Shown: piece after piece, positions 33,279 through 40,988 of the stretch
How the letters are laid out: every line of letters begins with the position of its first letter
Position numbering within the stretch: position 1 is the stretch's first letter
Assembly (NCBI GenBank): GCA_013822275.1
Contig: PNKC01000002.1
Span: 55,479-119,478, forward strand
Reading direction: 5' to 3'
DNA length: 64,000 nt
DNA from: Anaerolinea sp.
GTDB taxonomy: Bacteria; Chloroflexota; Dehalococcoidia; Tepidiformales; Tepidiformaceae
Made by a program: the position numbers and the translations under genes
The notes under the pieces: model-generated
Told to the model about the DNA's origin: nothing
Seen by the model: only the letters and a program-made list of their open reading frames with translations
Database searches by the model: none

Positions 33279-34043
33279 TCAAGCTCCGCCAAGGTGCTTT
33301 TCGAGGAAGGCGAAGACCTTCTTCCAGCCGTCCACCGCCTGCTCGGCGCGGTAGGCGGCGGGGCGGTCGTGGTAGAAGAAGCCGTGGGCCGCGCCGGGGT
33401 ACATGTGGAACTCGTACTCCTTGCCGGTCTCCTTCAGCGTCTCCTCGTGGATGGCGACCTGGGCTGGCGTCGGCGCGCGGTCGTCTTCGCCGAAGAGCCC
33501 AAGGAGCGGGCAGGTCAGGTCCTTCGTGTACTCCACCGGCGAGACCGGCCTCTTCTCCGTCAGGTCGCTTTCCTGCATGACCACGCCGCCGCCCCAGAGG
33601 TCGAGGACGGCATCGAAGCCAGGGTTGCAGCAGGCCGCGAGGTAGGCGTGGCGGCCACCGGAACAGGTGCCCCAAACGGCGACCTTCCCGTTCGAGACCG
33701 GCAGCGAGCGGACGTAGTCGCGCGCTCCGGCCGCATCAGCCACGACCTGGGCGTCAGGCACGCCACCGGCCGCGCGCACGCTGGCGGCGACGTCATCGGG
33801 CGAACCGTGGCCAACGCGGCAGTAGAGGTCCGGCGCGATGGCAAGGTAGCCGTTGTGGGCGAACTTGCGCGTCGCCTCCAGGTACCAGTCGTCCCAGCCG
33901 GGCATATGGTGGAGGAGGACAACAGCGGGAAACGGCCCCGGCCCCGCTGGCCGCGCGAAATAGGCGTGGACCAGGTCTCCGTTAGCGCCGGGGATGGTGA
34001 TAATCTCGGCAATCATGCCCAACTGGCTATCGGTCGTGTACAT
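33279..34043 (-). CDS. Dienelactone hydrolase family protein
   Basis: A 254-residue cytoplasmic alpha/beta hydrolase. Dienelactone hydrolases open cyclic lactones in chlorocatechol breakdown; many relatives act on other esters. The triad is visible: nucleophile Cys in GTCSGGRHAYL (about residue 130), Asp in FGEDDRAP (about 180) and His in GAAHGFFYHD (about 213). LLHHMPGWDDW near residue 40 is the oxyanion loop. ATG at 34043 is preceded by GGCGGAG. Operon with the downstream DUF6295 gene; no other aromatic degradation genes are near. Confidence 0.88.
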   Translation of the reverse strand: MYTTDSQLGMIAEIITIPGANGDLVHAYFARPAGPGPFPAVVLLHHMPGWDDWYLEATRKFAHNGYLAIAPDLYCRVGHGSPDDVAASVRAAGGVPDAQVVADAAGARDYVRSLPVSNGKVAVWGTCSGGRHAYLAACCNPGFDAVLDLWGGGVVMQESDLTEKRPVSPVEYTKDLTCPLLGLFGEDDRAPTPAQVAIHEETLKETGKEYEFHMYPGAAHGFFYHDRPAAYRAEQAVDGWKKVFAFLEKHLGGA

Positions 34044-34344
34044 GGGGACAAACTCCGCCGGTGGTGATGGCGCGCAGTATAACGAAGCTGGCGCGGGGTT
34101 CGAACCACCGAGACACCGAGGATTTTGAGAGTCTGTCCACGGCGAACCTTGTGCGCGGCAGGAAGGCGACCGGACGAGATGTAACTTGAGGCGCGTGGAG
34201 AACACGGAGCTTCGGGGGCGAAATCCTCTCTGTGGCCTCCCCGAAACTCGATCGCGCCGCCGCCCCCGGGGAGACGCTCCGGCGCGGCCTTCACCCGGGA
34301 TCTCTCCTCAAGTCTCTCTGTGTCTCGGTGGTTCGAGTCCGTCC
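34044..34344. repeat. Intergenic region bounded by inverted ACCACCGAG-family arms
   Basis: No gene is supportable. CGAACCACCGAGACACCGAG (34101-34120) and its inverted counterpart (34316-34335, one mismatch) flank about 195 bases of GC-rich sequence between dlh and prs. The arms belong to the same family as the hairpin at 32964. The enclosed segment encodes nothing recognisable. Confidence 0.6.
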
Positions 34345-35286
34345 CTACTGGAAGAGGGCCCCCACACTCTGGCCGCTGTGGATACGGCCGATGGCGTCGC
34401 CGAACTGGGCGGCCATGGGGATGACCGTCATGTTTGGCAGCCGCTTTTCCGGCCCGATGGGCAGCGTATCCGTGACCACGATCTCCCGCACGTTCACCGA
34501 CTTCAGCCGCTCGATGGCCGGGCCGCTGAGGACCGGGTGGTAGCCCGAGACGATGACCTCACCGCAGCCGTTCGCGCGGAGGGCGTTGACCGCCGCGACG
34601 ATCGTGCCAGCAGTGTCGATTTCGTCGTCCAGGATGAGGACGTTCTTGCCTTCGACTTCGCCGATGACGTTCATCGCTTCGGTGCGGCCCGTGTTGCCGA
34701 TCCGGCGCTTATCAATGATCGCGAGCGAGGTGCCGAGGCGGACGGCCATGTCCCGCGCGCGCTTTTCGTCGCCAACGTCGGTCGCGACGACGGTGTAGTT
34801 CTCCAGGCGTTCGCTCTTGAAGTGGGCACTTACGGGGTAGAGGGCGTTCAGCTCATCCAGGGGGATGTTGAAGAAACCCTGGATCTGGCCAGCGTGGAGG
34901 TTGGTGGTGAGGATCCGGTCCGCGCCGGCGGTCTCCAGCATGTTGGCAATGAGGCGCGCGGTGATGGGCACGCGGGGCTGGTCCTTCTTGTCGCTGCGGC
35001 CGTAGGCGTAGTAGGGGATGACGGCAGTGATCCGCCCGGCGGAAGCTCGTTTGGCGGCATCGATCATGACCAGCAGTTCCATGATCGACGTGTTGACGGG
35101 GGTGCTGAACGGCTGCACCAGGTAGACATCGCGCATGCGGATGTTTTCCTGGTACTGGACGAAGATGTTTTCGTTTGAGAATTCGAAGACATCCACCTTG
35201 CCGAGCTGGCGGCCGAGGCGGTTGCAGATGGCGTTGGCGAGTTCCGGGTGGGCCCGGCCCGAAAAGACGGCGAGGTCGGTATACAC
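34345..35286 (-). CDS. prs: Ribose-phosphate pyrophosphokinase (PRPP synthetase)
   Basis: Makes 5-phosphoribosyl 1-pyrophosphate from ribose 5-phosphate and ATP for nucleotide, histidine and tryptophan synthesis. The 313-residue length is normal. FSNENIFVQYQENIRMRDV is the N-terminal ATP-loop region, YYAYGRSDKKDQPR the flexible loop, NLHAGQIQGFF the metal-binding segment and VLILDDEIDTAGTIVAA the PRPP-binding loop. Start is GTG at 35286, preceded by GGGAG, giving VYTDLAVFSGRAHPELA at the N terminus. A heptad repeat lies about 95 bases upstream. Confidence 0.95.
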   Translation of the reverse strand: MYTDLAVFSGRAHPELANAICNRLGRQLGKVDVFEFSNENIFVQYQENIRMRDVYLVQPFSTPVNTSIMELLVMIDAAKRASAGRITAVIPYYAYGRSDKKDQPRVPITARLIANMLETAGADRILTTNLHAGQIQGFFNIPLDELNALYPVSAHFKSERLENYTVVATDVGDEKRARDMAVRLGTSLAIIDKRRIGNTGRTEAMNVIGEVEGKNVLILDDEIDTAGTIVAAVNALRANGCGEVIVSGYHPVLSGPAIERLKSVNVREIVVTDTLPIGPEKRLPNMTVIPMAAQFGDAIGRIHSGQSVGALFQ

Positions 35287-35380
35287 GTGGCGAGCTCCCG
35301 GTGATGCGCTGAAGGGTGGGGGCACGCGGGGTGCGGGCCCCGGCAGCGCGAAGATAGCACGCGCCGCGGCGAGGGGCACG

Positions 35381-35429
35381 CGGGACTCGGGACTCGGGAC
35401 TCGGGACTCGGGACTCGGGACTCGGGACT
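35381..35429. repeat. 7-bp tandem repeat (CGGGACT, seven exact units)
   Basis: Seven perfect copies of CGGGACT lie between prs and the Fic gene. This is among the best-conserved heptad arrays in the window and shares its unit, by complement and rotation, with the shorter array at 8621. Confidence 0.9.
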
Positions 35430-35436
35430 AGACGTG

Positions 35437-35508
35437 TTAGCAATCAAAGCAGGCTTTCAAGTCCAGGGAGGCGATTTAGGTGGAGAGGCCCTCCGCTTTA
35501 ATTGCTAA
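35437..35508. repeat. Spaced inverted repeat upstream of the Fic gene
   Basis: TTAGCAATCAAAGC (35437-35450) and GCTTTAATTGCTAA (35495-35508) are complementary except for one position, with 44 bases between. It is AT-richer than its surroundings and lies about 190 bases before the Fic start. Confidence 0.55.
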
Positions 35509-35559
35509 GCCAGGGCGGCGGGCGGCGCGCGAACGTCCCGCCCGCTCGGCTCAGGGGCG

Positions 35560-35700
35560 ATTCCAGCAAACTGCAATCCGCACCTGAGCAATTCCAATGA
35601 GAAGGCCAACCGCTGGAATTGCACACTCTGCTCATCGAATTGCAGCAAACTACAACCTCGGGGTTAGCAATTCCAGTAAATAGGCCCTACACTGGAATCG
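35560..35700 (+). promoter_or_regulatory. 79-bp tandem operator-like repeat at the Fic promoter
   Basis: Two units repeat at exactly 79 bases. Each has an ATTNCAGCAAACTNCAA element (35560 and 35639) followed by a palindrome, GCAATTCCA to TGGAATTGC (35588-35622) and ATTCCAGT to ACTGGAAT (35670-35698). In unit 2 the right arm covers TACACT (35688-35693), a -10 box ending seven bases before the ATG. A bound regulator would block the promoter; the Fic protein's own C-terminal winged helix is the obvious candidate. Confidence 0.6.
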
Positions 35701-36849
35701 ATGGACGCGGCTGACTTCTCCGAGGACGCCCCCGGGACGCTGATATCGCTGCCGGAAGGGGCGCCAGCCTTCGTGCCAAACCGCCTGCCGCCGCCGCTGC
35801 ATCTCTCGCCCGCGCTCCTGCCGGACGTCGAAGCGGCACGGGGGGCGGTCAGCGAACTCGTCGGCCAGGCGAGGCTGGTAGCCAACCTCGAACTCGTGGC
35901 CCGCGCCCTCGCCCGGCGCGAGGCCGTGCTCAGCAGCCGCCTCGAAGGTACCAACACGGAAATCGTGGAAGTGCTCCTTCAGCAAGCCGATACGGCGCCC
36001 GTCGAAGAAGACACCGACCTTCACGAGGTCCTGAACTACACGGAAACGATCTCACTCGCTCGCGCGTGGATGGACGAAGGCCGCCGCCTTGGGCCGCCGC
36101 TGATCAAGGACCTTCACAGCCGCCTGCTTTCGGGCGTACGAGGCCGGGACAAACGCCCCGGCGAGTACCGGCTGAAGAACGTCTACATCGGCGACCGGGC
36201 CCGCGGGTTCAAGGGTGCCCGCTTCGTTCCCCCGCCGTACGAGCACGTGCCGCTGCTCATGGATGACCTTGTGGCGTTTACAGCCGGCAGCCCGGCGTAT
36301 GGGCCGATGATCGACTCGGCGCTCGCCCACTACCAATTCGAAACGATCCACCCTTTCGAAGACGGCAACGGCCGGCTCGGCCGGCTGCTCGTGCCACTTC
36401 AGCTTGTGGAACGCGGCGTTCTGGACCGCCCACTGATCTACCTCGGCCCATTTCTCGATGCCCACGAGGCAGAATACCGGGATGGCTTGCTCCAGGTGAG
36501 CCGCAGCGGATCCTGGGAGGCCTGGCTCCGCTTCTTCCTGGAAGCGCTGCGGGCAACGGCGACGGATGCCCTTCAGCGCGTCCAGAGCATCATGGAACTG
36601 CAGCTTCGCTATCGAGAGCTTCTGCGCCTGCGGGCATCGTCGAAGTTCGCTTTTCCGGCGCTGGACCTGGTCTTCGATTCTGTCTTCGTATCAGCCGGAC
36701 AGCTTGCCACAACATTCTCGACCACCCCAACCACCGCCCGCGCCATCATCGACAGCTTCGTCGATCTGGGAATCCTCAAACCATACGGCCGCGTGGCGCA
36801 TCGCCACCGCTGGGTTTGCCACGAACTTCTCGAACGCGTCTACCAGTAG
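35701..36849 (+). CDS. Fic family protein with N-terminal inhibitory helix and winged-helix C terminus
   Basis: A 382-residue Fic-domain protein, normally an AMP-transferase that adenylylates a protein hydroxyl. The catalytic motif is complete: HPFEDGNGRLGR (His217 to Arg228). The class II inhibitory motif (S/T)xxxE(G/N) is present as SSRLEG (78-83), so activity should be self-restrained. The flap region YRLKNVYIGDRA precedes the catalytic helix. The last 70 residues (SAGQLATTFSTTPTTARAII and following) look like a winged helix. It appears leaderless, starting at ATG 35701 right after palindromic operators, which suggests autoregulation. Confidence 0.9.
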   Translation: MDAADFSEDAPGTLISLPEGAPAFVPNRLPPPLHLSPALLPDVEAARGAVSELVGQARLVANLELVARALARREAVLSSRLEGTNTEIVEVLLQQADTAPVEEDTDLHEVLNYTETISLARAWMDEGRRLGPPLIKDLHSRLLSGVRGRDKRPGEYRLKNVYIGDRARGFKGARFVPPPYEHVPLLMDDLVAFTAGSPAYGPMIDSALAHYQFETIHPFEDGNGRLGRLLVPLQLVERGVLDRPLIYLGPFLDAHEAEYRDGLLQVSRSGSWEAWLRFFLEALRATATDALQRVQSIMELQLRYRELLRLRASSKFAFPALDLVFDSVFVSAGQLATTFSTTPTTARAIIDSFVDLGILKPYGRVAHRHRWVCHELLERVYQ

Positions 36850-36949
36850 GGCATCGTAGAACCCTGTCAGATCCCCGCCCCCCACCTGCCGTGCCCACGA
36901 ACCATGCTTCGCCCCCCAGGAAGGTGTACTCACCCTCTTTACAGCGCCG

Positions 36950-36955
36950 TATACT
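36950..36955 (+). promoter_or_regulatory. -10 box upstream of the secreted-protein pair
   Basis: TATACT lies about 43 bases before the ATG at 36999. A strong AAGGAGGT ribosome-binding site follows at 36986-36993. No good -35 hexamer is seen at normal spacing. Confidence 0.4.
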
Positions 36956-36998
36956 CCGCCCCGACCCGGATCACCGGGCTGACTGAAGGAGGTCATGC

Positions 36999-38210
36999 AT
37001 GACAACGAAGGCCAGGATCAGGCTCGCCGTGATGGCGCTGCTCTCAATCGCGGTCGTCATCCCCGTCGTCGCCTACGGCCGCGGCGCCGCTCAGCCGCGC
37101 AACGAACGGCAGGTGGACGCGCTCGTCGCCCTCGGCACCGGCTTCACCTTCCAGGGCCGGCTCACCGACGCCGGCTCGCCCGCCAACGGCGTCTACGACT
37201 TCAACTTCTACCTCTACGACGCGCTCGCGGGCGGCGCACAGGTCGGCCCCGTCCAAACGCTCGGTGATGTCACCGTCACCGCTGGGCTCTTCACCGTGAC
37301 GCTGAACTTCGGAGACGTGTTCCACGGCTCGGAGTACTTCCTCGAAATCCAGGTGCGGCCGGGCGCAAGCTCCGGCACGTACACCATCCTCACCCCGCGC
37401 GAGGCGATCAGCGCCGTGCCCAACGCCTCCTTCGCCCGCGAGGCTGCCTCGGCGACGGGGCTCCAGGGCGTGGATGTCTCAGTGAACGCGCCGGCCGCCG
37501 GAGACGTGCTCAAATTCGACGGCGTCCGCTGGGCCCCGGCCGCGGCCGGCGGCGGCGGCCTCTCGCTCCCCTTCGCAGCCACCCAGAGCCTGGCGGGCAC
37601 GCTCTTCAAAGTCACCAACACCAACACCGGCGCCACCGCCTCGGCGATCGTCGCCGAATCCGGTTCGACGGGCTTCGCCGCCGCCGCCCTGACCGGGCGG
37701 ATTACCTCAACGTCGCCGGGTGGCTTTTCCGCCGCCGTCCGGGGAGAAAACCTTGGCACGGGAGGAAACGGGATCGGCGTCTACGGGTCGCAGGAAGGCA
37801 CCGGCTGGGGAGTGTATGGAGAAGCGCCCGGCGGACGAGGTGTCTACGGCGCCAGCACCACCGGCACCGGCGTCCATGGCTCAAGCACTTCCGGCAACGG
37901 CGGTTACTTCACTTCAACCAGCGGCGACGCCCTCGAAGTCGCCGGCCCGATCAGGGTCAGCGGCGCCAAACCGGCCGCCTTCGAATGGCTCGCGACCGGC
38001 GGTAACATCGCCGGCTCCGATACGGTCATCACCAACCCTGCCACCGACGGCAACGCAAACGCCATCCTCATCGTGACGCCACTCCTCGGTGTGGCGAACC
38101 CACACCCGATTGCGGTCTACTGGGACCTCAGCAAGTGGAGGATCAGGAACACAGACGGGGCGGCGATGGTCTCCGGCTCCAGGTACAACATCCTGGTGAT
38201 CAACCAATGA
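36999..38210 (+). CDS. Secreted repeat protein with GVYG-type repeats
   Basis: A 403-residue exported protein with a 30-residue signal peptide ending near VVAYGRGAAQ. FTFQGRLTDAGSPANGVYDF (about residues 50-69) begins a domain often found in surface proteins of uncultured Chloroflexota. Repeats GIGVYGSQEGTG, WGVYGEAPGG, RGVYGASTTG and TGVHGSSTSG (about 255-310) resemble fibre-like beta-helical repeats. A C-terminal globular domain (NPHPIAVYWDLSKWRIRN and after) resembles DUF7452. The start has AAGGAGGT five bases upstream, implying high expression. It is followed after 34 bases by a second secreted protein gene. Confidence 0.7.
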   Translation: MTTKARIRLAVMALLSIAVVIPVVAYGRGAAQPRNERQVDALVALGTGFTFQGRLTDAGSPANGVYDFNFYLYDALAGGAQVGPVQTLGDVTVTAGLFTVTLNFGDVFHGSEYFLEIQVRPGASSGTYTILTPREAISAVPNASFAREAASATGLQGVDVSVNAPAAGDVLKFDGVRWAPAAAGGGGLSLPFAATQSLAGTLFKVTNTNTGATASAIVAESGSTGFAAAALTGRITSTSPGGFSAAVRGENLGTGGNGIGVYGSQEGTGWGVYGEAPGGRGVYGASTTGTGVHGSSTSGNGGYFTSTSGDALEVAGPIRVSGAKPAAFEWLATGGNIAGSDTVITNPATDGNANAILIVTPLLGVANPHPIAVYWDLSKWRIRNTDGAAMVSGSRYNILVINQ

Positions 38211-38244
38211 ACCACCTCCAGCCAGTCCTCGAAGGAGGCGCGCG

Positions 38245-38598
38245 ATGCACCTGAAACGCATCCGCGTGCCAGCCGTCCTCCTCGGCGCCTCGGCGATCGC
38301 CGCCATCACCACCGTCTGGGCCCAGTCCGGCGGCGCCTACGACGCTTCGTTCAACACCTTCGATGCTGCCGGCCAAATCATGAGTGGTGGCAGCTACGTC
38401 CTTCAAACCGGGGCCGGGCAACCGATCGCCGGCACATCCAGCGGCAGCGGCTACTCGCTCGATGTTGGCGTCCTCGCCGGCGGCTCGGGCGCCGCCGCCG
38501 CGCCGGGCAGTTCGCCAACGGCCTCCCCGTCGCCGGGCGCCACAGTTGGTCCATTCAAGCGTTTTGGCCCTTCGCTGGCGAAGGACGGGTTGTATTAG
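38245..38598 (+). CDS. Small secreted protein of unknown function
   Basis: A 117-residue exported protein: signal peptide to about residue 27 (ITTVWAQS), a beta-rich GGAYDASFNTFDAAGQIMSG segment with GSYVLQTGAGQP, then a Pro/Ser/Gly-rich tail. GAAGGAGG precedes the ATG. It is very probably co-transcribed with the preceding GVYG-repeat protein and may be its surface partner. A GC-rich hairpin follows. No family assignment. Confidence 0.6.
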   Translation: MHLKRIRVPAVLLGASAIAAITTVWAQSGGAYDASFNTFDAAGQIMSGGSYVLQTGAGQPIAGTSSGSGYSLDVGVLAGGSGAAAAPGSSPTASPSPGATVGPFKRFGPSLAKDGLY

Positions 38599-38624
38599 GG
38601 CCGAATCCAGTTCGTCACAGTCCT

Positions 38625-38654
38625 CCCCTTCTCCCGCCGCGGAGGGAGAAGGGG
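38625..38654 (+). terminator. GC-rich hairpin after the secreted-protein pair
   Basis: CCCCTTCTCCC (38625-38635) and GGGAGAAGGGG (38644-38654) form a perfect 11-bp stem with an 8-base loop. It resembles the hairpin near 13893. Downstream, GGGGGATGAGGGCGC occurs twice within 60 bases. Confidence 0.6.
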
Positions 38655-38779
38655 TTGGGGGATGAGGGCGCAGGCCGGCTGGTCACCGCGTCGGCAGAAG
38701 CAGAATCCCTAACCGGGGGATGAGGGCGCGCCGCCGGAAGCCGGTGGCTGATGGCCCGTCGGCCGGCGGCCCTCCCCGC

Positions 38780-39229
38780 TCACGCCACTTCGAACATGAA
38801 CTCCACTTCCACCGGCACACCCAGCGGAAGCTCGGCCACGCCTACGGCGGCGCGGGCGTGCCGTCCGGCATCGCCAAATACGTCCAGCATCACCTGCGAG
38901 GCGCCGTCGATCACCTGCGGCTGATCCGTGAACCCTTCGGCGCTGGCGACGAAGCCGCCAAGCCGCACGACCTTCACAACCCGATCGAGGCTACCAAGGT
39001 AGTCAGAAACGATGCCGAGGGCGTTGATTGCGCATTCCCGCGCAAGCGCCCGGCCCTGTTCAACACTCATTCCCGCACCCAGCTTGCCGCGAGCTTCCGG
39101 CCCGCGCGGGATCTGCCCCGACACGATCAGCAAAGAGCCCGTCTGCACGCACAGTGCGTACAACCCGGCCGCTGCGGGTGCCGGAGGAAGCGTGATCCCC
39201 AGTTCGGCGAGCCGGTCCGCGACGGCCAT
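38780..39229 (-). CDS. RidA family (YjgF/YER057c/UK114) protein
   Basis: A 149-residue RidA-type protein, which hydrolyses reactive enamine/imine intermediates. The usual carboxylate-binding Arg lies in HARAAVGVAELPLG (about residue 128), and LIVSGQIPRGPEARGKLG and LGSLDRVVKVVRLGGFV are family segments. It belongs to the longer subgroup with an N-terminal MAVADRLAELGITLPPAP. ATG at 39229 overlaps the parB TGA, so it is the last gene of the par operon. Confidence 0.87.
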   Translation of the reverse strand: MAVADRLAELGITLPPAPAAAGLYALCVQTGSLLIVSGQIPRGPEARGKLGAGMSVEQGRALARECAINALGIVSDYLGSLDRVVKVVRLGGFVASAEGFTDQPQVIDGASQVMLDVFGDAGRHARAAVGVAELPLGVPVEVEFMFEVA

Positions 39230-40221
39230 CAGTAGTCGCCGAGGATGGCGTCGATGACGCCGCGGAACTCCTCGTCGCTGTAACACTCGATGACGATCTT
39301 TGCCCCGCGTTTCTGCGGTTGAATGGTCACACGCGTGCTCAGCGCGCGGCGCAGGCGCCCTTCGATGTCCGAAAGGTTAGCGTCGCGGCGAGCTGTCTGC
39401 GCGCCCGCGGTGTTGGTGGTGGCGGGCGCGCTGGCGAGCGCCCGGCGGACGTAGCCCTCCGTGTCGCGCACGCTCAGCTTCTTCTTCACCACGTCCCGCC
39501 AGGCGTTCACCCGGCCCCGGCCTTCGGGCAGCCCGAGGAGCGCGCGGGCGTGGCCCTCCGTGATCTCGCCCGAGACGAGGCTGCGCTTGATCTCGGTCTC
39601 GAGCTGGAGCAGGCGGAGGGCGTTCGCCACGGTGACGCGGCTCTTGCCCACCCGCTGGGCGGCTTCTTCCTGGGTCAGCCCGTACTCCTCGATCAGGCGG
39701 CGGTAGGCGACCGCTTCTTCCACGGGATTGAGGTCCGCCCGCTGGATGTTTTCGATGAGCGCGAGCTCGAGCATCTGGGAACTGGTCGCCTCCCGGATGA
39801 CCACGGGGACGGTGTCGAGGCCGGCGAGGCGGGCGGCCTGGAGCCTTCGTTCACCCGCGATGAGGACGTAGCTGCCGTCATCCTGGTGGCTGACGATGAG
39901 GGGTTGGATGACCCCGTGTTCGCGGATGGAATCCGCCAGTTCGCGCATCTGTTCCGGCTCGAAGTTGGACCGCGGCTGTTGCGGGTTCGGCGCAATCAGG
40001 TCGATATCGAGCTGCTCCGGGCCACCACGGCGAAGCACGGCGATAGGCGGGGGCGCTTCCCGCCCTGCCTCCGCGGCTGGCGGCGTGGGAGGCGGGACGA
40101 ACGGCGCGATCGGTTCTGGCGCGCGTTCTTGCGGTTGCGGCTGGGGCTCCGGCTCCGCGGCGGCGCCGCCCCCAAACAGGGCGTCCAGGCCCCGGCCAAG
40201 ACCTCGTTTCGGCTGTGTCAT
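39229..40221 (-). CDS. parB: Chromosome partitioning protein ParB
   Basis: Binds parS and spreads as a CTP-dependent sliding clamp to build the segregation complex with ParA. The 330-residue protein begins MTQPKRGLGRGLDALFGGG, the ParA-interacting motif. After a Pro/Glu linker come the CTPase motifs VLIAGERRLQAARLAG and ENIQRADLNPVEEA. Then follow the helix-turn-helix TQEEAAQRVGKSRVTVAN and a C-terminal dimerisation domain. It overlaps parA by four bases (ATGA). Four parS sites lie about 5 kb away at 45.0-45.3 kb, so the system is complete within the window. Confidence 0.95.
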   Translation of the reverse strand: MTQPKRGLGRGLDALFGGGAAAEPEPQPQPQERAPEPIAPFVPPPTPPAAEAGREAPPPIAVLRRGGPEQLDIDLIAPNPQQPRSNFEPEQMRELADSIREHGVIQPLIVSHQDDGSYVLIAGERRLQAARLAGLDTVPVVIREATSSQMLELALIENIQRADLNPVEEAVAYRRLIEEYGLTQEEAAQRVGKSRVTVANALRLLQLETEIKRSLVSGEITEGHARALLGLPEGRGRVNAWRDVVKKKLSVRDTEGYVRRALASAPATTNTAGAQTARRDANLSDIEGRLRRALSTRVTIQPQKRGAKIVIECYSDEEFRGVIDAILGDY

Positions 40222-40988
40222 ACGGCTACTCCTACGCGGGCGAGAAGTTCGGCGGCAAGGGCATCGTAGGCGGTGGCTGAACGGCCACCTTCGTCGTAAC
40301 GGAAGATCGATTGGCCGTGGCTGGGCGCTTCGCTGAGCCGCACGGACCGGGGGATGATAGTCGCGAAAGTCTGGCTGAAGTGCCCCCGCACCTCCTCCAC
40401 CACCTGCTGGGCCAGGCGCGTCCGCCCGTCGAACATCGTCAGCAGCACGCCAAGCACCGAGAGGCCGGGGTTCAGGTTGCGGCGCACGAGCTCCAGCGTT
40501 TCCATCAGGCGGCTCAACCCCTCCAGCGCCATGTACTCGCACTGCACGGGGATGATCACGCTGTCGCTCGCTGTGAGGGCGTTAATCGTCAGGAGGCCGA
40601 GGGACGGCGGGCAGTCCACCAGCACCCAGTCGTAGCGGTCGCGCAGGGGGACCATGGCGCTCGCGAGGCGGCGCTCGCGGGCCATCTGGGGCACGAGCTC
40701 CACTTCCGCACCGGAGAGCTCGCGGCTGCTGGGGACGAGGTCGACGCGCTCCGCCTCCACGTTCACGATGCAGTCGCCGATCGACACCTCGTTGAGGAGG
40801 GCGTCGTATGTGCCCGGCCGGCCGCTGCCGTTGATGCCAAGCGCGCTCGTCGCGTTCGCCTGGGGGTCCAGGTCAATGAGCAGGACGCGCTGGCCGCGGC
40901 GGCCAAGGGCGGCGGCGAGGGAAACCGCGGTGGTCGTCTTGCCCACCCCTCCTTTTTGGTTCACGAGCGTGACGAACTGTGCTCCCAT
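40218..40988 (-). CDS. parA: Chromosome partitioning ATPase ParA/Soj
   Basis: A 256-residue Walker-type ATPase that forms the DNA-bound gradient moving ParB-parS complexes. The deviant Walker A is KGGVGKTTT (about residues 12-20), switch I DLDPQANAT and Walker B WVLVDCPPSLG. There is no N-terminal helix-turn-helix, so it is a short Soj-type chromosomal ParA. ATG at 40988 immediately follows the stop of the PfkB gene. Co-transcription with parB, jag and yidC is indicated by overlaps. Confidence 0.95.
   Translation of the reverse strand: MGAQFVTLVNQKGGVGKTTTAVSLAAALGRRGQRVLLIDLDPQANATSALGINGSGRPGTYDALLNEVSIGDCIVNVEAERVDLVPSSRELSGAEVELVPQMARERRLASAMVPLRDRYDWVLVDCPPSLGLLTINALTASDSVIIPVQCEYMALEGLSRLMETLELVRRNLNPGLSVLGVLLTMFDGRTRLAQQVVEEVRGHFSQTFATIIPRSVRLSEAPSHGQSIFRYDEGGRSATAYDALAAELLARVGVAV

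Noticed and set aside
34330..34341. GGTTCGAGTCC resembling a tRNA T-arm
   Set aside because: No acceptor, D-arm or anticodon stem can be folded around it. It is the end of an ACCACCGAG-family repeat arm.
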